A DNA stretch of 64,000 nucleotides from Cyanobium sp. CACIAM 14. GTDB taxonomy: Bacteria; Cyanobacteriota; Cyanobacteriia; PCC-6307; Cyanobiaceae. How positions within the stretch are numbered: position 1 is the first letter of the stretch; every line of letters begins with the position of its first letter. A program made the translations under genes and the position numbers. This document shows positions 8,794 through 16,271 of the stretch, one piece after another. Location: the NCBI GenBank assembly GCA_000708525.1, contig JMRP01000001.1:124001-188000 (forward strand), read 5' to 3'. The notes below the pieces were generated by a model, which made no database searches, had not been told where the DNA came from, and was given only the letters and a program-made list of their open reading frames with translations.

Positions 8794-9326
8794 GCCATAG
8801 AGCTCATGCTGAAGTCGTCGGAAGGCTTCTCGGAATCGCGCCTCAGATTCGCCAGGGAACGGGAATCCCTTGGCTCCGACAAAGACAAAGGCGTCTTGGT
8901 TGCTGGGCGAGTCCTTCGCCCGTTGGGTCTCGAACTCCTCAGGCCATCGGTCGTAGTGCTCAATGAGGCGTGCTGCACCTTCCATCACGTGTGGTGGTAT
9001 CAAATGGCCGTTCGAGAGGAGAAGATCCCGAACCGCGATGTTTCCGTCTCGGACGATCCTTGCTCAAGGTATAAGTTCTTGCCACTCCAGCGATTGAACG
9101 CCCGCTTCGTTCTGTCAAGTTGCATGATGGCGGCTCCGAGAAGTGTCGACAAGCAGTTTTCTTTCCACTCACGCGTAGACTCAAAAATCTTTAGCCGCTC
9201 GTCGAACTGGCGCTTGACCTCAGATTCGATCAAGCGGGTACGCCTCAACATCAGGGTCGCGGCAGCGGTCGAGGCAAGACCGCTGCCGAGGAGTCCACCG
9301 AGCGTCACTTCCCAAAATCCTGCCAT
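8788..9326 (-). pseudogene. Unknown membrane-anchored protein gene split by a frameshift
   Basis: Two adjacent minus-strand frames read as one protein. The first (from the ATG at 9326) encodes a hydrophobic N-terminus (GGLLGSGLASTAAATLMLRR) and a charged helix (FDERLKIFESTREWKENCL), and reads sensibly to about 9064 (KNLYLEQ). After that it becomes nonsense and stops at 9000. The second frame, entered around 9061-9066, continues sensibly: RIVRDGNIAVRDLLLSNG, then HVMEGAARLIEHYDRW, to the stop at 8788. Together they give a protein of about 178 residues, apparently one membrane segment plus a soluble domain. I do not recognise the family. The shift may be a real mutation or a sequencing error. 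As called from a TTG at 9003, the second part alone would be a 71-residue fragment. Confidence 0.6.
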
Positions 9327-9340
9327 AGCTCATCCAGTGT

Positions 9341-9426
9341 ATCTAACGCTCCAGATCAGAAGCGGGCATGAAGTCTAGGCATGGCCAATACCTTTTGACC
9401 CCGTCTTCTGCATCTGGATGTTAGCC
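9341..9426 (-). repeat. attC site with full hairpin, downstream of hicB
   Basis: The plus strand reads ATCTAAC (9341-9347) ... GTTAGCC (9420-9426), so the minus strand reads GGCTAAC ... GCGTTAGAT. The arms pair as CTAAC/GTTAG, TCCAGAT (9350-9356)/ATCTGGA (9412-9418), AGAAG (9358-9362)/CTTCT (9405-9409) and CGGG (9363-9366)/CCCG. Unpaired bases sit between the R and L boxes, and there are asymmetric extrahelical bases inside the L arm. These are the diagnostic structural features of attC recombination sites. The 3' end GCGTTAGAT is the same as in classic resistance-cassette attC sites. Confidence 0.7.
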
Positions 9427-9441
9427 TTTGCCTCATTCAGG

Positions 9442-9654
9442 TTACGCTGCGAGTTCGACATACCCAACGGAACACGAGGGCTCGGGTATCTCGATGCCAT
9501 CCTCCCTTAAGCCTTCCAAATGAAATGAAATTGCTTCGCGGATTAGCTGTTCAACTTCAGTAGAAGAGTTGCCAGTTGCAATACAACCTGGAAGATCTGG
9601 CACATATGCCGAGAGGTTTTCCCCAGCCCTCTCAATGACCACTGCGTACTTCAT
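9442..9654 (-). CDS. hicB: HicB-family antitoxin
   Basis: A 70-residue HicB. It opens with MKYAVVIERAGENLSAYVPDLPGCIATG, the characteristic partially degraded RNase-H-like fold, and continues with STEVEQLIREAISFHLEGLREDGIEIPEP. It neutralises the HicA mRNA interferase by direct binding, and in many systems the complex represses its own promoter. This version is short and ends without a separate C-terminal DNA-binding domain, although autoregulation by the complex remains possible. It overlaps hicA by four bases (ATGA-type overlap), so the pair is translationally coupled. It lies in the cassette cluster, with the strong attC site 16 bases beyond its stop codon. Confidence 0.92.
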   Translation of the reverse strand: MKYAVVIERAGENLSAYVPDLPGCIATGNSSTEVEQLIREAISFHLEGLREDGIEIPEPSCSVGYVELAA

Positions 9655-9851
9655 GGCTGTTCTGAACCTTTGAGGCCTGCTTGCTTTAGGATACTCATCT
9701 GAGTACCCTTGGCAAGCTCATCGGACGGCCTGCCAGCAATGGTTACCCTTCCCGGTTTCCTTGGGTGTTTGAATTGGCGATGACTCCCTCTTTGCGCAAC
9801 TTGAAACCAGCCATCATCCTTGATCGCTTTGAGAATCTCGGAAACTTTCAT
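9651..9851 (-). CDS. hicA: HicA-family mRNA interferase toxin
   Basis: A 66-residue HicA toxin with a dsRBD-like fold. The catalytic histidine is in the family motif QRGSHRQFKHP (His 24), preceded by VSEILKAIKDDGWFQV and followed by KPGRVTIAGRPSDELAKGTQMSILKQAGL. It cleaves mRNA and tmRNA when free of HicB. The order toxin then antitoxin is normal for hicAB. A TATACT hexamer on the minus strand (9864-9869) lies close upstream of the ATG and could be the -10 element, giving a very short leader. An inverted repeat just beyond it may be the operator. Toxin-antitoxin pairs are frequent passengers of integron cassettes. Confidence 0.93.
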   Translation of the reverse strand: MKVSEILKAIKDDGWFQVAQRGSHRQFKHPRKPGRVTIAGRPSDELAKGTQMSILKQAGLKGSEQP

Positions 9852-9871
9852 CTCATTGCGTAAAGTATAAC

Positions 9872-9903
9872 ATCGGATAGCAGGAACTTAGGGCGGATCC
9901 GAT
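9872..9903. promoter_or_regulatory. Inverted repeat upstream of hicA, possible HicAB operator
   Basis: ATCGGAT (9872-9878) and ATCCGAT (9897-9903) form a perfect 7-base inverted repeat with an 18-base spacer, just upstream of the TATACT box in front of hicA. HicB or HicAB complexes usually bind palindromes in this position. The assignment is positional inference. Confidence 0.35.
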
Positions 9904-10332
9904 CAATGACTAGCATGACTATACATGCAGAAGCATCGGAAGTATATGGGCTTACCCCATTGAACAAGCCAGAATGCACTATGACTAGAATGATTTGATC
10001 AAAAGCGTAAAGCTTTTGGATTATGCTTGATAGCATGTCTCGGCATCAACATAGGCAGCGCATAGGTTTTGCTTAAGGCTAACTACTAAATGGACGGACC
10101 CTGTATCCGCCCGGTGCGATCCACCGTCGCCGTGTATGACCCGAAGGAGTTGTGTCGTCTTGCCTCAGGCCGATTCCCATCACACCGCTCGTTCCAGCCG
10201 ATCACTCCTGGCATGCGCATGACACGGACCCTGTAACCACCTGTTCGGCACGCTACAAGTTACCCTTCCCCACGCTGGCGGCATGGGGGCCCCATGGTGC
10301 GCACCGGCTGCCAAGGAGTCCGTCAGGGGCCT
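9904..10332. other. Intergenic region with a hairpin and a 12-base direct repeat
   Basis: No gene is supported; a 62-codon open frame ending at 9848 has no family features and covers the hicA promoter. A hairpin CAAAAGC-GTAAA-GCTTTTG spans 10000-10018. ACGGACCCTGTA occurs twice exactly, at 10094-10105 and 10224-10235, which may mark the remnant or border of an inserted element. GC rises back to chromosomal values by about 10.25 kb. Confidence 0.4.
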
Positions 10333-12453
10333 TCACCCCTTCGCCCCCACCAGTCCAGTGTGGCGGATCAGGGCTTCCGGGCTGGGGCTGCGGCCGCGGA
10401 AGGACTCGAACACCTCCGAGGGGTGCCGGCTGCCGCCGAGGCTGAGCACCGTGTCGCGGAAGCGGCGGCCCGTTTCCTGGATGGCCTCCTCGTTCTCCAG
10501 GCCCACCTCCTCGAAGGCGCTGAAGGCATCGGCGCTGAGCACCTCCGCCCACTTGTAGGAGTAGTAGCCCGCCGAATAGCCGCCGGCGAAGATGTGGCTG
10601 AAGGAGCAGAGGAAGGCGTCCTCCTCGATCGGCTCCAGCACGGTGGTGGTGGCGGCGATCTCGCGGCGCAGCTGCTCCGGTGTCTTGCCGCAGTCGGGGG
10701 TCCACTGGCTGTGAAGCCGCAGGTCGGTGAGGGCGAAGTGCACCTGGCGCAGAGTGGCCGAGCCGCCCATGAACGTGCGGGCCGCCTGCAGCTTGGCGAA
10801 TTCCGTCTCCGGCAGCGGTTCGCCCGTCTGCCAGTGCCGCGCCATGCCCATCAGGGTGGCGTGGTCGTAGCACCAGTTCTCCATGAACTGGCTGGGCAGC
10901 TCCACCGCATCCCATTCCACGTTGTTGATGCCCGCCGCCTGGGGACGCTCCACCGTGGTGAGCATGTGCTGCAGGCCATGGCCGAACTCGTGGAAGAGGG
11001 TCTCCACCTCCTCGAAGGTCATCAGGCTGGGGGTGTCGCCCACCGGTGGGCTCTGGTTGCACACCAGGTAGGCCACCGGCAGCACGGGCCGCCCGGCCGC
11101 ATCCAGCGAGCGCACCAGGCACTCATCCATCCAGGCGCCACCCCGCTTGCTGCCCGGGCGGCTGTAGGGATCCAGGTAGAAGGCCGCGATCGGCTCGCCG
11201 CTGCCGGCGTCCTCGACGCGGAAGAAGCGCACGTCCGGGTGCCACACCGGCGCCTCGCCATCGGCCGGCCGGATGCGGATGCCGAACAGCCGGTCGCAGA
11301 GCCCGAACAACCCCTCCAGCACCCTCGGCAGGGGGAACCAGGGACGCAGCGCCTCGCTGTCGAGCTCGAACGTCTCCTGGCGCAGCACCTCGGCCCAGAA
11401 GCTCACGTCCCAGGGCTTCAGATCCGCCGCTTCGGGGGCTCCGTGCCGGGCGGTGCAGGTCCGCAGCGCCTCCAGCTCCTTTTCGGCCGCCGGGTAGGCG
11501 GCGGCCCGCAGGTCCTCCAGAAGCCCTTCCACCTCATCCACCGAGCGGGCCATCTTCGCGGCCAGGCTCACCTCGGCCCAGCTCCCGTAGCCCAGTCGCT
11601 GCGCCTGCTCCCGCCGCAGCGTCAGGATCCGCTCGATCGTGGGCCAGTTGCCGTCGCTTTCCCCCGAGGCCCGGCTCACGTGGGCCTTGTAGGCGATCTC
11701 GCGCAGGTCGCGGCGGCGGCTGTATTTCAGGAATGGCCCGAAGCGCGGGAAGTCCAGTCCCAGCAGCCAGGGCCCGTCCGCCGCCGTGGCTTCGGCATCC
11801 CCGCCCTGGCGCGCCGCTTCGGCCAGCAGGCCCTTCAGGCTTTCGGGCAGCCCCTCCACTTCTTCGGGGATGGTGAGCTTCAGGGTCCAGCCGTTGGTGG
11901 CATCCAGCACCCGGTTGCCGAAGCCGGTGGCCAGTTCGGCCAGCTCCTGGCTGGCGGCGTTGAAGGTCCCCTGGGCCTCGCCGTCCAGCCCCACCCCCCG
12001 CAGCTCCATGTCGCGGATCTCCGCCGCCAGGATCCGCTCCTGGGTGGCATCGAGACCGCCCTGCGCCTGCAGTCGCCGCAGGGCTTCGAAGATCGTCCGG
12101 CTCTGGCCGGCCCGGTTGCCGAAGGCCACCACCGCCGCCTGCTGGGCGGCGTGGGCCTCCCGCAGCTCGGGGCTGTTGCAGACGCCGGTGAGATGGCTCA
12201 CCACCCCCCAGCTCCAGCGCAGCCGCTCCCCCAGCCGGTGCAGCGGATCCATCACCTCCGCCCAGCCCAGGGGCTCTCCGCCGGCCGCCGCCAGCCTGGC
12301 CGCCAGAGCCGCCTCCACCGCGTCGAGTTCGGCCTCCAGATGCAGCAGCAGCTCCGGCATGTGTTCGCTCACCTGCTCGGGAGTGATGGCTTCGAAGCGG
12401 GGCAGGCCCTCGCCGGCCAGCAGGGCGGGGGGACTCTGGAGGGTGCTGGACAT
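10333..12453 (-). CDS. prlC: M3-family metallopeptidase (oligopeptidase A type)
   Basis: A zinc oligopeptidase of about 706 residues, normal for the thimet oligopeptidase/OpdA family. It degrades short peptides, including cleaved signal peptides, in the cytoplasm. The zinc-binding HEXXH motif is visible as FHEFGHGLQHML (about residue 488). Downstream conserved blocks are WDAVELPSQFMENWCY and the tail FSHIFAGGYSAGYYSYKWAEV with ALIRHTGL. I chose the ATG at 12453 (MSSTLQSP), 14 codons inside the longest frame, because the earlier codons look non-coding. It lies 60 bases downstream of ndhD on the same strand and may be read through from it. Confidence 0.93.
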   Translation of the reverse strand: MSSTLQSPPALLAGEGLPRFEAITPEQVSEHMPELLLHLEAELDAVEAALAARLAAAGGEPLGWAEVMDPLHRLGERLRWSWGVVSHLTGVCNSPELREAHAAQQAAVVAFGNRAGQSRTIFEALRRLQAQGGLDATQERILAAEIRDMELRGVGLDGEAQGTFNAASQELAELATGFGNRVLDATNGWTLKLTIPEEVEGLPESLKGLLAEAARQGGDAEATAADGPWLLGLDFPRFGPFLKYSRRRDLREIAYKAHVSRASGESDGNWPTIERILTLRREQAQRLGYGSWAEVSLAAKMARSVDEVEGLLEDLRAAAYPAAEKELEALRTCTARHGAPEAADLKPWDVSFWAEVLRQETFELDSEALRPWFPLPRVLEGLFGLCDRLFGIRIRPADGEAPVWHPDVRFFRVEDAGSGEPIAAFYLDPYSRPGSKRGGAWMDECLVRSLDAAGRPVLPVAYLVCNQSPPVGDTPSLMTFEEVETLFHEFGHGLQHMLTTVERPQAAGINNVEWDAVELPSQFMENWCYDHATLMGMARHWQTGEPLPETEFAKLQAARTFMGGSATLRQVHFALTDLRLHSQWTPDCGKTPEQLRREIAATTTVLEPIEEDAFLCSFSHIFAGGYSAGYYSYKWAEVLSADAFSAFEEVGLENEEAIQETGRRFRDTVLSLGGSRHPSEVFESFRGRSPSPEALIRHTGLVGAKG

Positions 12454-12513
12454 CGCCTGGGAACCGCTCGTTGGGTAGGACCCATTCCAGCCCAAGGAAC
12501 GGCTGGGCGTGGC

Positions 12514-14109
12514 TCAGCCCAGGGGGGCGAACCGTCCCATGGCCACGGCACCCTGGCTGGCCAGTTCGCTGGCCAGGGCGTTGGTGCTGCCCTCGTACAC
12601 CGCGATCGCCACCCGCGGCCAGAAGCCGATCACCAGCGTGGGCACCAGCAGGGTGAGCCCGATCAGCAGCTCCCGCGATTTCATGTCCCCCACCACCGCC
12701 AGCGCCGGGATCCTCGGGCCGAAGAACACGCGCCGGCAGAGCGAGAGCAGGTACACCGGGGTGAGCACCAGGCCGATGGCGGCGAGCACCACCGTGATCA
12801 CGCGGAAACCGACGGTGAAGCCGTCGTAGGAGGTGACGCCGAGGAACACGGTGATCTCGCTGATGAAGCCGCTCATGCCCGGCAGGGCGAGCGAGGCCAG
12901 CGAACTGGCCAGGAAGAAGGCGAAGGTGATCGGCAGCACCTTGGCCAGGCCGCCCATGTTGGGGATCGAGAGGGTCTCGGTGCGCTCGTAGAACACGCCG
13001 GTGACGAAGAACATCGCCGCCGCGATCAGGCCGTGGCTGATCATCTGCAGCATCGCTCCGCTCATCCCCAGGGCGTCGATGGCGCCGATGCCCAGCAGCA
13101 CGAAGCCCATGTGGCTCACCGAGCTGCAGGCGATGCGCCGCTTCACGTTGTCCTGAGCGAAGGCGTTGAGCGCCCCGTAGACGATGTTGATGATCCCGAG
13201 CACGATCAGCGCCGGTGCCAGCCGCAGGTGTTCCTCCGGGAGCATCTGCACGTTGAAGCGCAGCAGGGCGTAGCCGCCCATCTTCAGCAGAACCCCGGCC
13301 AGCAGCATCGACACCGGCGCGTTGGCCTCCCCGTGGGCGTCGGGTAGCCAGGTGTGCAGGGGGAACATCGGCAGCTTCACGCCGAAGCCGACCAGGAAGC
13401 CCAGGTAGCAGAGCAGGCCGAAGGTGCCGCCGGGGGAGCGAGACGCCAGCTCGCTCATGTTCAGGGTGAAGCCGTCCCCCGCCAGGGCCAGGGCCAGGCC
13501 GCTGATCAGGATCAGCAGGGAGGCCAGCGCGGTGTAGAGGATGAACTTGGTGGCGGCGTACTGGCGCAGCTTGCCCCCCCAGATGGCGATCAGCAGGTAC
13601 ACCGGCACCAGCTCCAGTTCCCAGGCCAGGAAGAACAGCAGGAAGTCCTGGGAGAGGAACACCAGGCTCTGGGCCGTGGCCTGCAGCAGCATCAGGCCGA
13701 AATAGAGCCGGGTCTTGCGTTGGATGTTCCAGCTCGCCGCCGTCGAGAGAAGGGTGATCAGCCCGCTGAGCACAACCAGCGGCGCCGAGAGCCCATCGGC
13801 CGCCAGCGACCACTCCAGACCGAGGGCCGGCACCCAGCTCACCCGCTCCACCAGCTGCAGGCCGGCGGCGCTGCCGTCGAAGTGGCGGGAGAACACCCAC
13901 AGGATCAGACCCAGATCGACCCCAAGCACCGTCAGAGCAACCGTTCGGGGCAGGCGGGGGTCGCTGCCGTCACCGGGGAGCAGGGGCATCACCAGGGCGG
14001 CCGCCGCCGGCAGCAGCACGATCAGGCTCAGCCAGGGAAACGAGGGAGAGGCCGGAAATGCATCGGGGAGGGGGGAGGACGCGAGCAGAAGCGGCAGGCT
14101 GGCGTCCAT
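12514..14109 (-). CDS. ndhD: NAD(P)H-quinone oxidoreductase subunit 4 (NdhD)
   Basis: A hydrophobic protein of about 531 residues with some fourteen predicted membrane helices. It is the proton-pumping NdhD/NuoM-type subunit of cyanobacterial NDH-1 in the thylakoid membrane, used in respiration and cyclic electron flow. Family blocks include [17 protein letters not shown], the lysine-bearing [31 protein letters not shown] and [14 protein letters not shown]. The ATG at 14109 is preferred over the GTG one codon upstream. Cyanobacteria carry several ndhD paralogues (NDH-1L versus CO2-uptake forms); the sequence alone does not settle which this is. It lies between thrB and prlC, all on the minus strand. 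Confidence 0.93.
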   Translation of the reverse strand: MDASLPLLLASSPLPDAFPASPSFPWLSLIVLLPAAAALVMPLLPGDGSDPRLPRTVALTVLGVDLGLILWVFSRHFDGSAAGLQLVERVSWVPALGLEWSLAADGLSAPLVVLSGLITLLSTAASWNIQRKTRLYFGLMLLQATAQSLVFLSQDFLLFFLAWELELVPVYLLIAIWGGKLRQYAATKFILYTALASLLILISGLALALAGDGFTLNMSELASRSPGGTFGLLCYLGFLVGFGVKLPMFPLHTWLPDAHGEANAPVSMLLAGVLLKMGGYALLRFNVQMLPEEHLRLAPALIVLGIINIVYGALNAFAQDNVKRRIACSSVSHMGFVLLGIGAIDALGMSGAMLQMISHGLIAAAMFFVTGVFYERTETLSIPNMGGLAKVLPITFAFFLASSLASLALPGMSGFISEITVFLGVTSYDGFTVGFRVITVVLAAIGLVLTPVYLLSLCRRVFFGPRIPALAVVGDMKSRELLIGLTLLVPTLVIGFWPRVAIAVYEGSTNALASELASQGAVAMGRFAPLG

Positions 14110-14202
14110 CACGTTGGGGTGCTCCAGGCGGGAAGAGGGGCGGGAGGCTTGGCCCCGGCAGGACGTCGTCCTGGTCGGGCGGAGCCTATCAGCTGGGTAG
14201 TT

Positions 14203-15177
14203 CTACTCACGAGCAATGGCCTGTGGGGGGTTGGCTGCCGCCAGGGCCTCCCAGGTGCTGCCGGCGTCCTGCAGATCGAGCACGGCGCTGTGGCTGCTCA
14301 CCCCCTCCCGCTCCCACGCCTGGGTCATCGCCTCCCCCACCGCCGCCGCCGGGCCCTCCGGCGCCAGTGCCAGCAGGCTCGGGCCCGCGCCGCTGATCAC
14401 GCAGCCCCAGGCCCCCGCGTCCAGGGCGGCCTCCCGGACCGCCCGGCCCCCCTGGATCAGGCCCCAGCGGTAGGGCTCATGGATGCGGTCGTGCATGCCG
14501 TCGGCGATCAGATCGCCGTTGCCGGTGCGCAGCCCCTGAAGCAGCAGGGTGAGGGCGCCCAGGTTGATCACCGCATCGCTGATCGGGATGCTGCGGGGCA
14601 TGGCCCGCCGGGCCTCGCTGGTGCTCAGGCGGATGGTGGGAATCGCCACCACCGCCTTCACGGCCGGGTTCCATTCGCAGCGCACCACCCGCCAGCGGTG
14701 AGAGGCGGCCCGCGCCGTCAGGCACATGCCCCCCAGCAGGGACGGCACCACGTTGTCGGGATGGCCCTCGATGTCGATGGCCAGCTCCAGCAGTTTCTCC
14801 CGGCTCAGGGGTTCGCCCACCAGCGCATTGGCGCCGATCAGCCCCGCCACGATGGCGGTGGCGCTGCTGCCCAGCCCACGGGCGGGAGGCACCGCCAGCT
14901 GCACCCGGGCCTCCAGGGCCACCGGCTCCATCCCCGCTTCCCGCCACACCCGCTGGGCCGAGCGATACACCAGGTTGTCGGGGCCGCCACGCAGATGGGC
15001 TCCCTCCGGTCCTTCGATGATCAGCTCGAAGCGTTCGGCTCCGCCCTCGATCACCCGCAGCTCGAAGCGGTTGTCGAGGGCGAGGGCGGCACCGAGACAA
15101 TCGAAACCCGGTCCGATATTGGCAGTGGTGGCGGGAACGTCCACCACCACCCCCTGGCCGATCTGGGGCCGCAGCAT
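14203..15177 (-). CDS. thrB: Homoserine kinase
   Basis: A 324-residue GHMP-family kinase. It phosphorylates homoserine for threonine synthesis in the cytoplasm. Motif 1 is VVVDVPATTANIGPGFDCLG near the N-terminus. The ATP-binding motif 2 is VPPARGLGSSATAIVAG, and motif 3 is CVISGAGPSLLALAP near the end. HPDNVVPSLLGG is also typical. The ATG at 15177 (MLRPQIGQG) was chosen; the frame is open upstream but reads as the antisense of glk. The homoserine kinase assignment over other GHMP enzymes rests on the DNVVPSLLGG block and length. It lies 65 bases after glk, in a minus-strand series glk-thrB-ndhD-prlC. Confidence 0.95.
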   Translation of the reverse strand: MLRPQIGQGVVVDVPATTANIGPGFDCLGAALALDNRFELRVIEGGAERFELIIEGPEGAHLRGGPDNLVYRSAQRVWREAGMEPVALEARVQLAVPPARGLGSSATAIVAGLIGANALVGEPLSREKLLELAIDIEGHPDNVVPSLLGGMCLTARAASHRWRVVRCEWNPAVKAVVAIPTIRLSTSEARRAMPRSIPISDAVINLGALTLLLQGLRTGNGDLIADGMHDRIHEPYRWGLIQGGRAVREAALDAGAWGCVISGAGPSLLALAPEGPAAAVGEAMTQAWEREGVSSHSAVLDLQDAGSTWEALAAANPPQAIARE

Positions 15178-15242
15178 GGATGACCTGTCGTTGGCCACAG
15201 TGTCGCAGCCGACATGCGGGGCCTCCGGCCCGCGGCCGTCCC

Positions 15243-16271
15243 TCACGCCATCAGCATTCCGGCCCGGCAGGCGGCGCTGAAGGCTCCCACGCCGGGATCC
15301 ACCAGCGCGGTGATCGCGATGGGCTCCAGGGCACCGCGCAGGCGCCCCTTGCTGAGGAAAGCCTCCAGAAACGCCTGCGAGCGCAGGCCGTCCAGCAGCT
15401 TGGCGGCCGTTCCACCCGCCAGCCAGACCCCCCCCCGGCTCAGACAGACCAGGGCCAGATCCCCGCAGACGCTGCCATAGGCCCCCAGCCAGAGCGAGAG
15501 GGCCTCGCCGGCCAGGGGGTCGCCGGCGGCGGCGGCCCCGGCCACCTCGGCGGGCAGGTCGGCCCGGGACGGCCCGTCGCCGGCTTCCATCCAACGCCGC
15601 GCGCTGGCGCTGAGGGGATGGTCACCGGTGGGGTGACGGACCTGGAGCAGCCAGCGGGCCACGTGGCCCAGCCCCGTGCCGCTCACCACCCGCTCGATCG
15701 ACACCCGCTCGATCCCCAGGTCGGCCCGCAGCCACTCCTTGAGCTCCCATTCCCGCCGGGAGCGGGGGGCGAACTCCCCGTGGGCCGCCTCGCTGGCGAT
15801 GGGCTGAAGCCCGGCAGGGGTGGGCACCCCCATGGCCACCCCCAGACCGGTTCCGGCCCCGAGGATCAGCACCGGCGCCTGAGGATCGTGTTCGCCGTCG
15901 CGCACCGATGCCGTCTGCCCGGACGCCAGCCGGGGCAGGCCGTGGATGAGCACGGCGAAGTCGTTCACCAGTTCCACCCGCGGCAGCTCCAGCGCGCCGG
16001 CCAGGGCTTTGGCCTCCAGCCGCCAGGGCAGGTTGGTGAGCCTGGCCGTCCCTTCCCGCACGGGACCGGCCACGGCGAAGCAGGCCGCCGCCACGGGTTC
16101 GCCGGCCGCCGCGTCGCCAGCGAGGAAGTGGCGCACCATCGGTGCCAGGTCGTTCCAGGCGGGCGAGACGTAGCGCTCCTCCCGCAGCAGCTCCGGCCGC
16201 TCCAGGCTCTGCCGCCAGAGGCTGAGCAGGGTCTTGGTGCCGCCGATGTCGCCGGCCAGCAGCAGGCTCAT
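15243..16271 (-). CDS. glk: Glucokinase
   Basis: A 342-residue bacterial glucokinase (Glk, Pfam PF02685 type). It phosphorylates glucose to glucose-6-phosphate with ATP. Visible motifs are the phosphate-binding GDIGGTKTLLSL at the N-terminus, FAVAGPVREGTARLTNLPW, the catalytic-aspartate block LVNDFAVLIHGL, ILGAGTGLGVA and the sugar-binding SEAAHGEFAP. GGVWLAGGTAAKLL closes the second nucleotide-binding part. The ATG overlaps the thrS stop by four bases, so the two genes are translationally coupled. It probably feeds glucose from glycogen or sucrose turnover into central metabolism, with glgA and glgP elsewhere in the window. Confidence 0.94.
   Translation of the reverse strand: MSLLLAGDIGGTKTLLSLWRQSLERPELLREERYVSPAWNDLAPMVRHFLAGDAAAGEPVAAACFAVAGPVREGTARLTNLPWRLEAKALAGALELPRVELVNDFAVLIHGLPRLASGQTASVRDGEHDPQAPVLILGAGTGLGVAMGVPTPAGLQPIASEAAHGEFAPRSRREWELKEWLRADLGIERVSIERVVSGTGLGHVARWLLQVRHPTGDHPLSASARRWMEAGDGPSRADLPAEVAGAAAAGDPLAGEALSLWLGAYGSVCGDLALVCLSRGGVWLAGGTAAKLLDGLRSQAFLEAFLSKGRLRGALEPIAITALVDPGVGAFSAACRAGMLMA

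Larger units (their letters stand above)
8184..9851 (-). mobile_element. Putative integron gene-cassette cluster without integrase (CALIN-like)
   Basis: Three minus-strand units lie head to tail: hicA-hicB, a frameshifted unknown gene and a SnoaL-like gene. Each is followed by an element running on the minus strand from a (G/A)YYYAAC-type box (GGCTAAC, GTCTAAC, GTCTAAC) to GAGCGTT, 82 to 98 bases long. In integrons the attC site has exactly this position and outline: RYYYAAC, then a foldable core, then GTTRRRY, just after the cassette gene. One of the three, next to hicB, folds into a textbook attC hairpin. No integrase gene is present in the window. The genes are lower in GC than their surroundings. 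The call rests on the pattern and on one strong site, so it is a well-supported inference rather than proof. Confidence 0.55.

Noticed and set aside
9848-10036. 62-codon minus-strand frame overlapping the hicA start region
   Set aside because: No family features, no ribosome site, and it covers the hicA promoter and the inverted repeat.
10294-13347. Plus-strand open frame of 1017 codons across prlC and ndhD
   Set aside because: It is antisense to two well-recognised genes and is Gln/His/Gly/Arg-rich with no family features. Long shadow frames are expected at this GC content.
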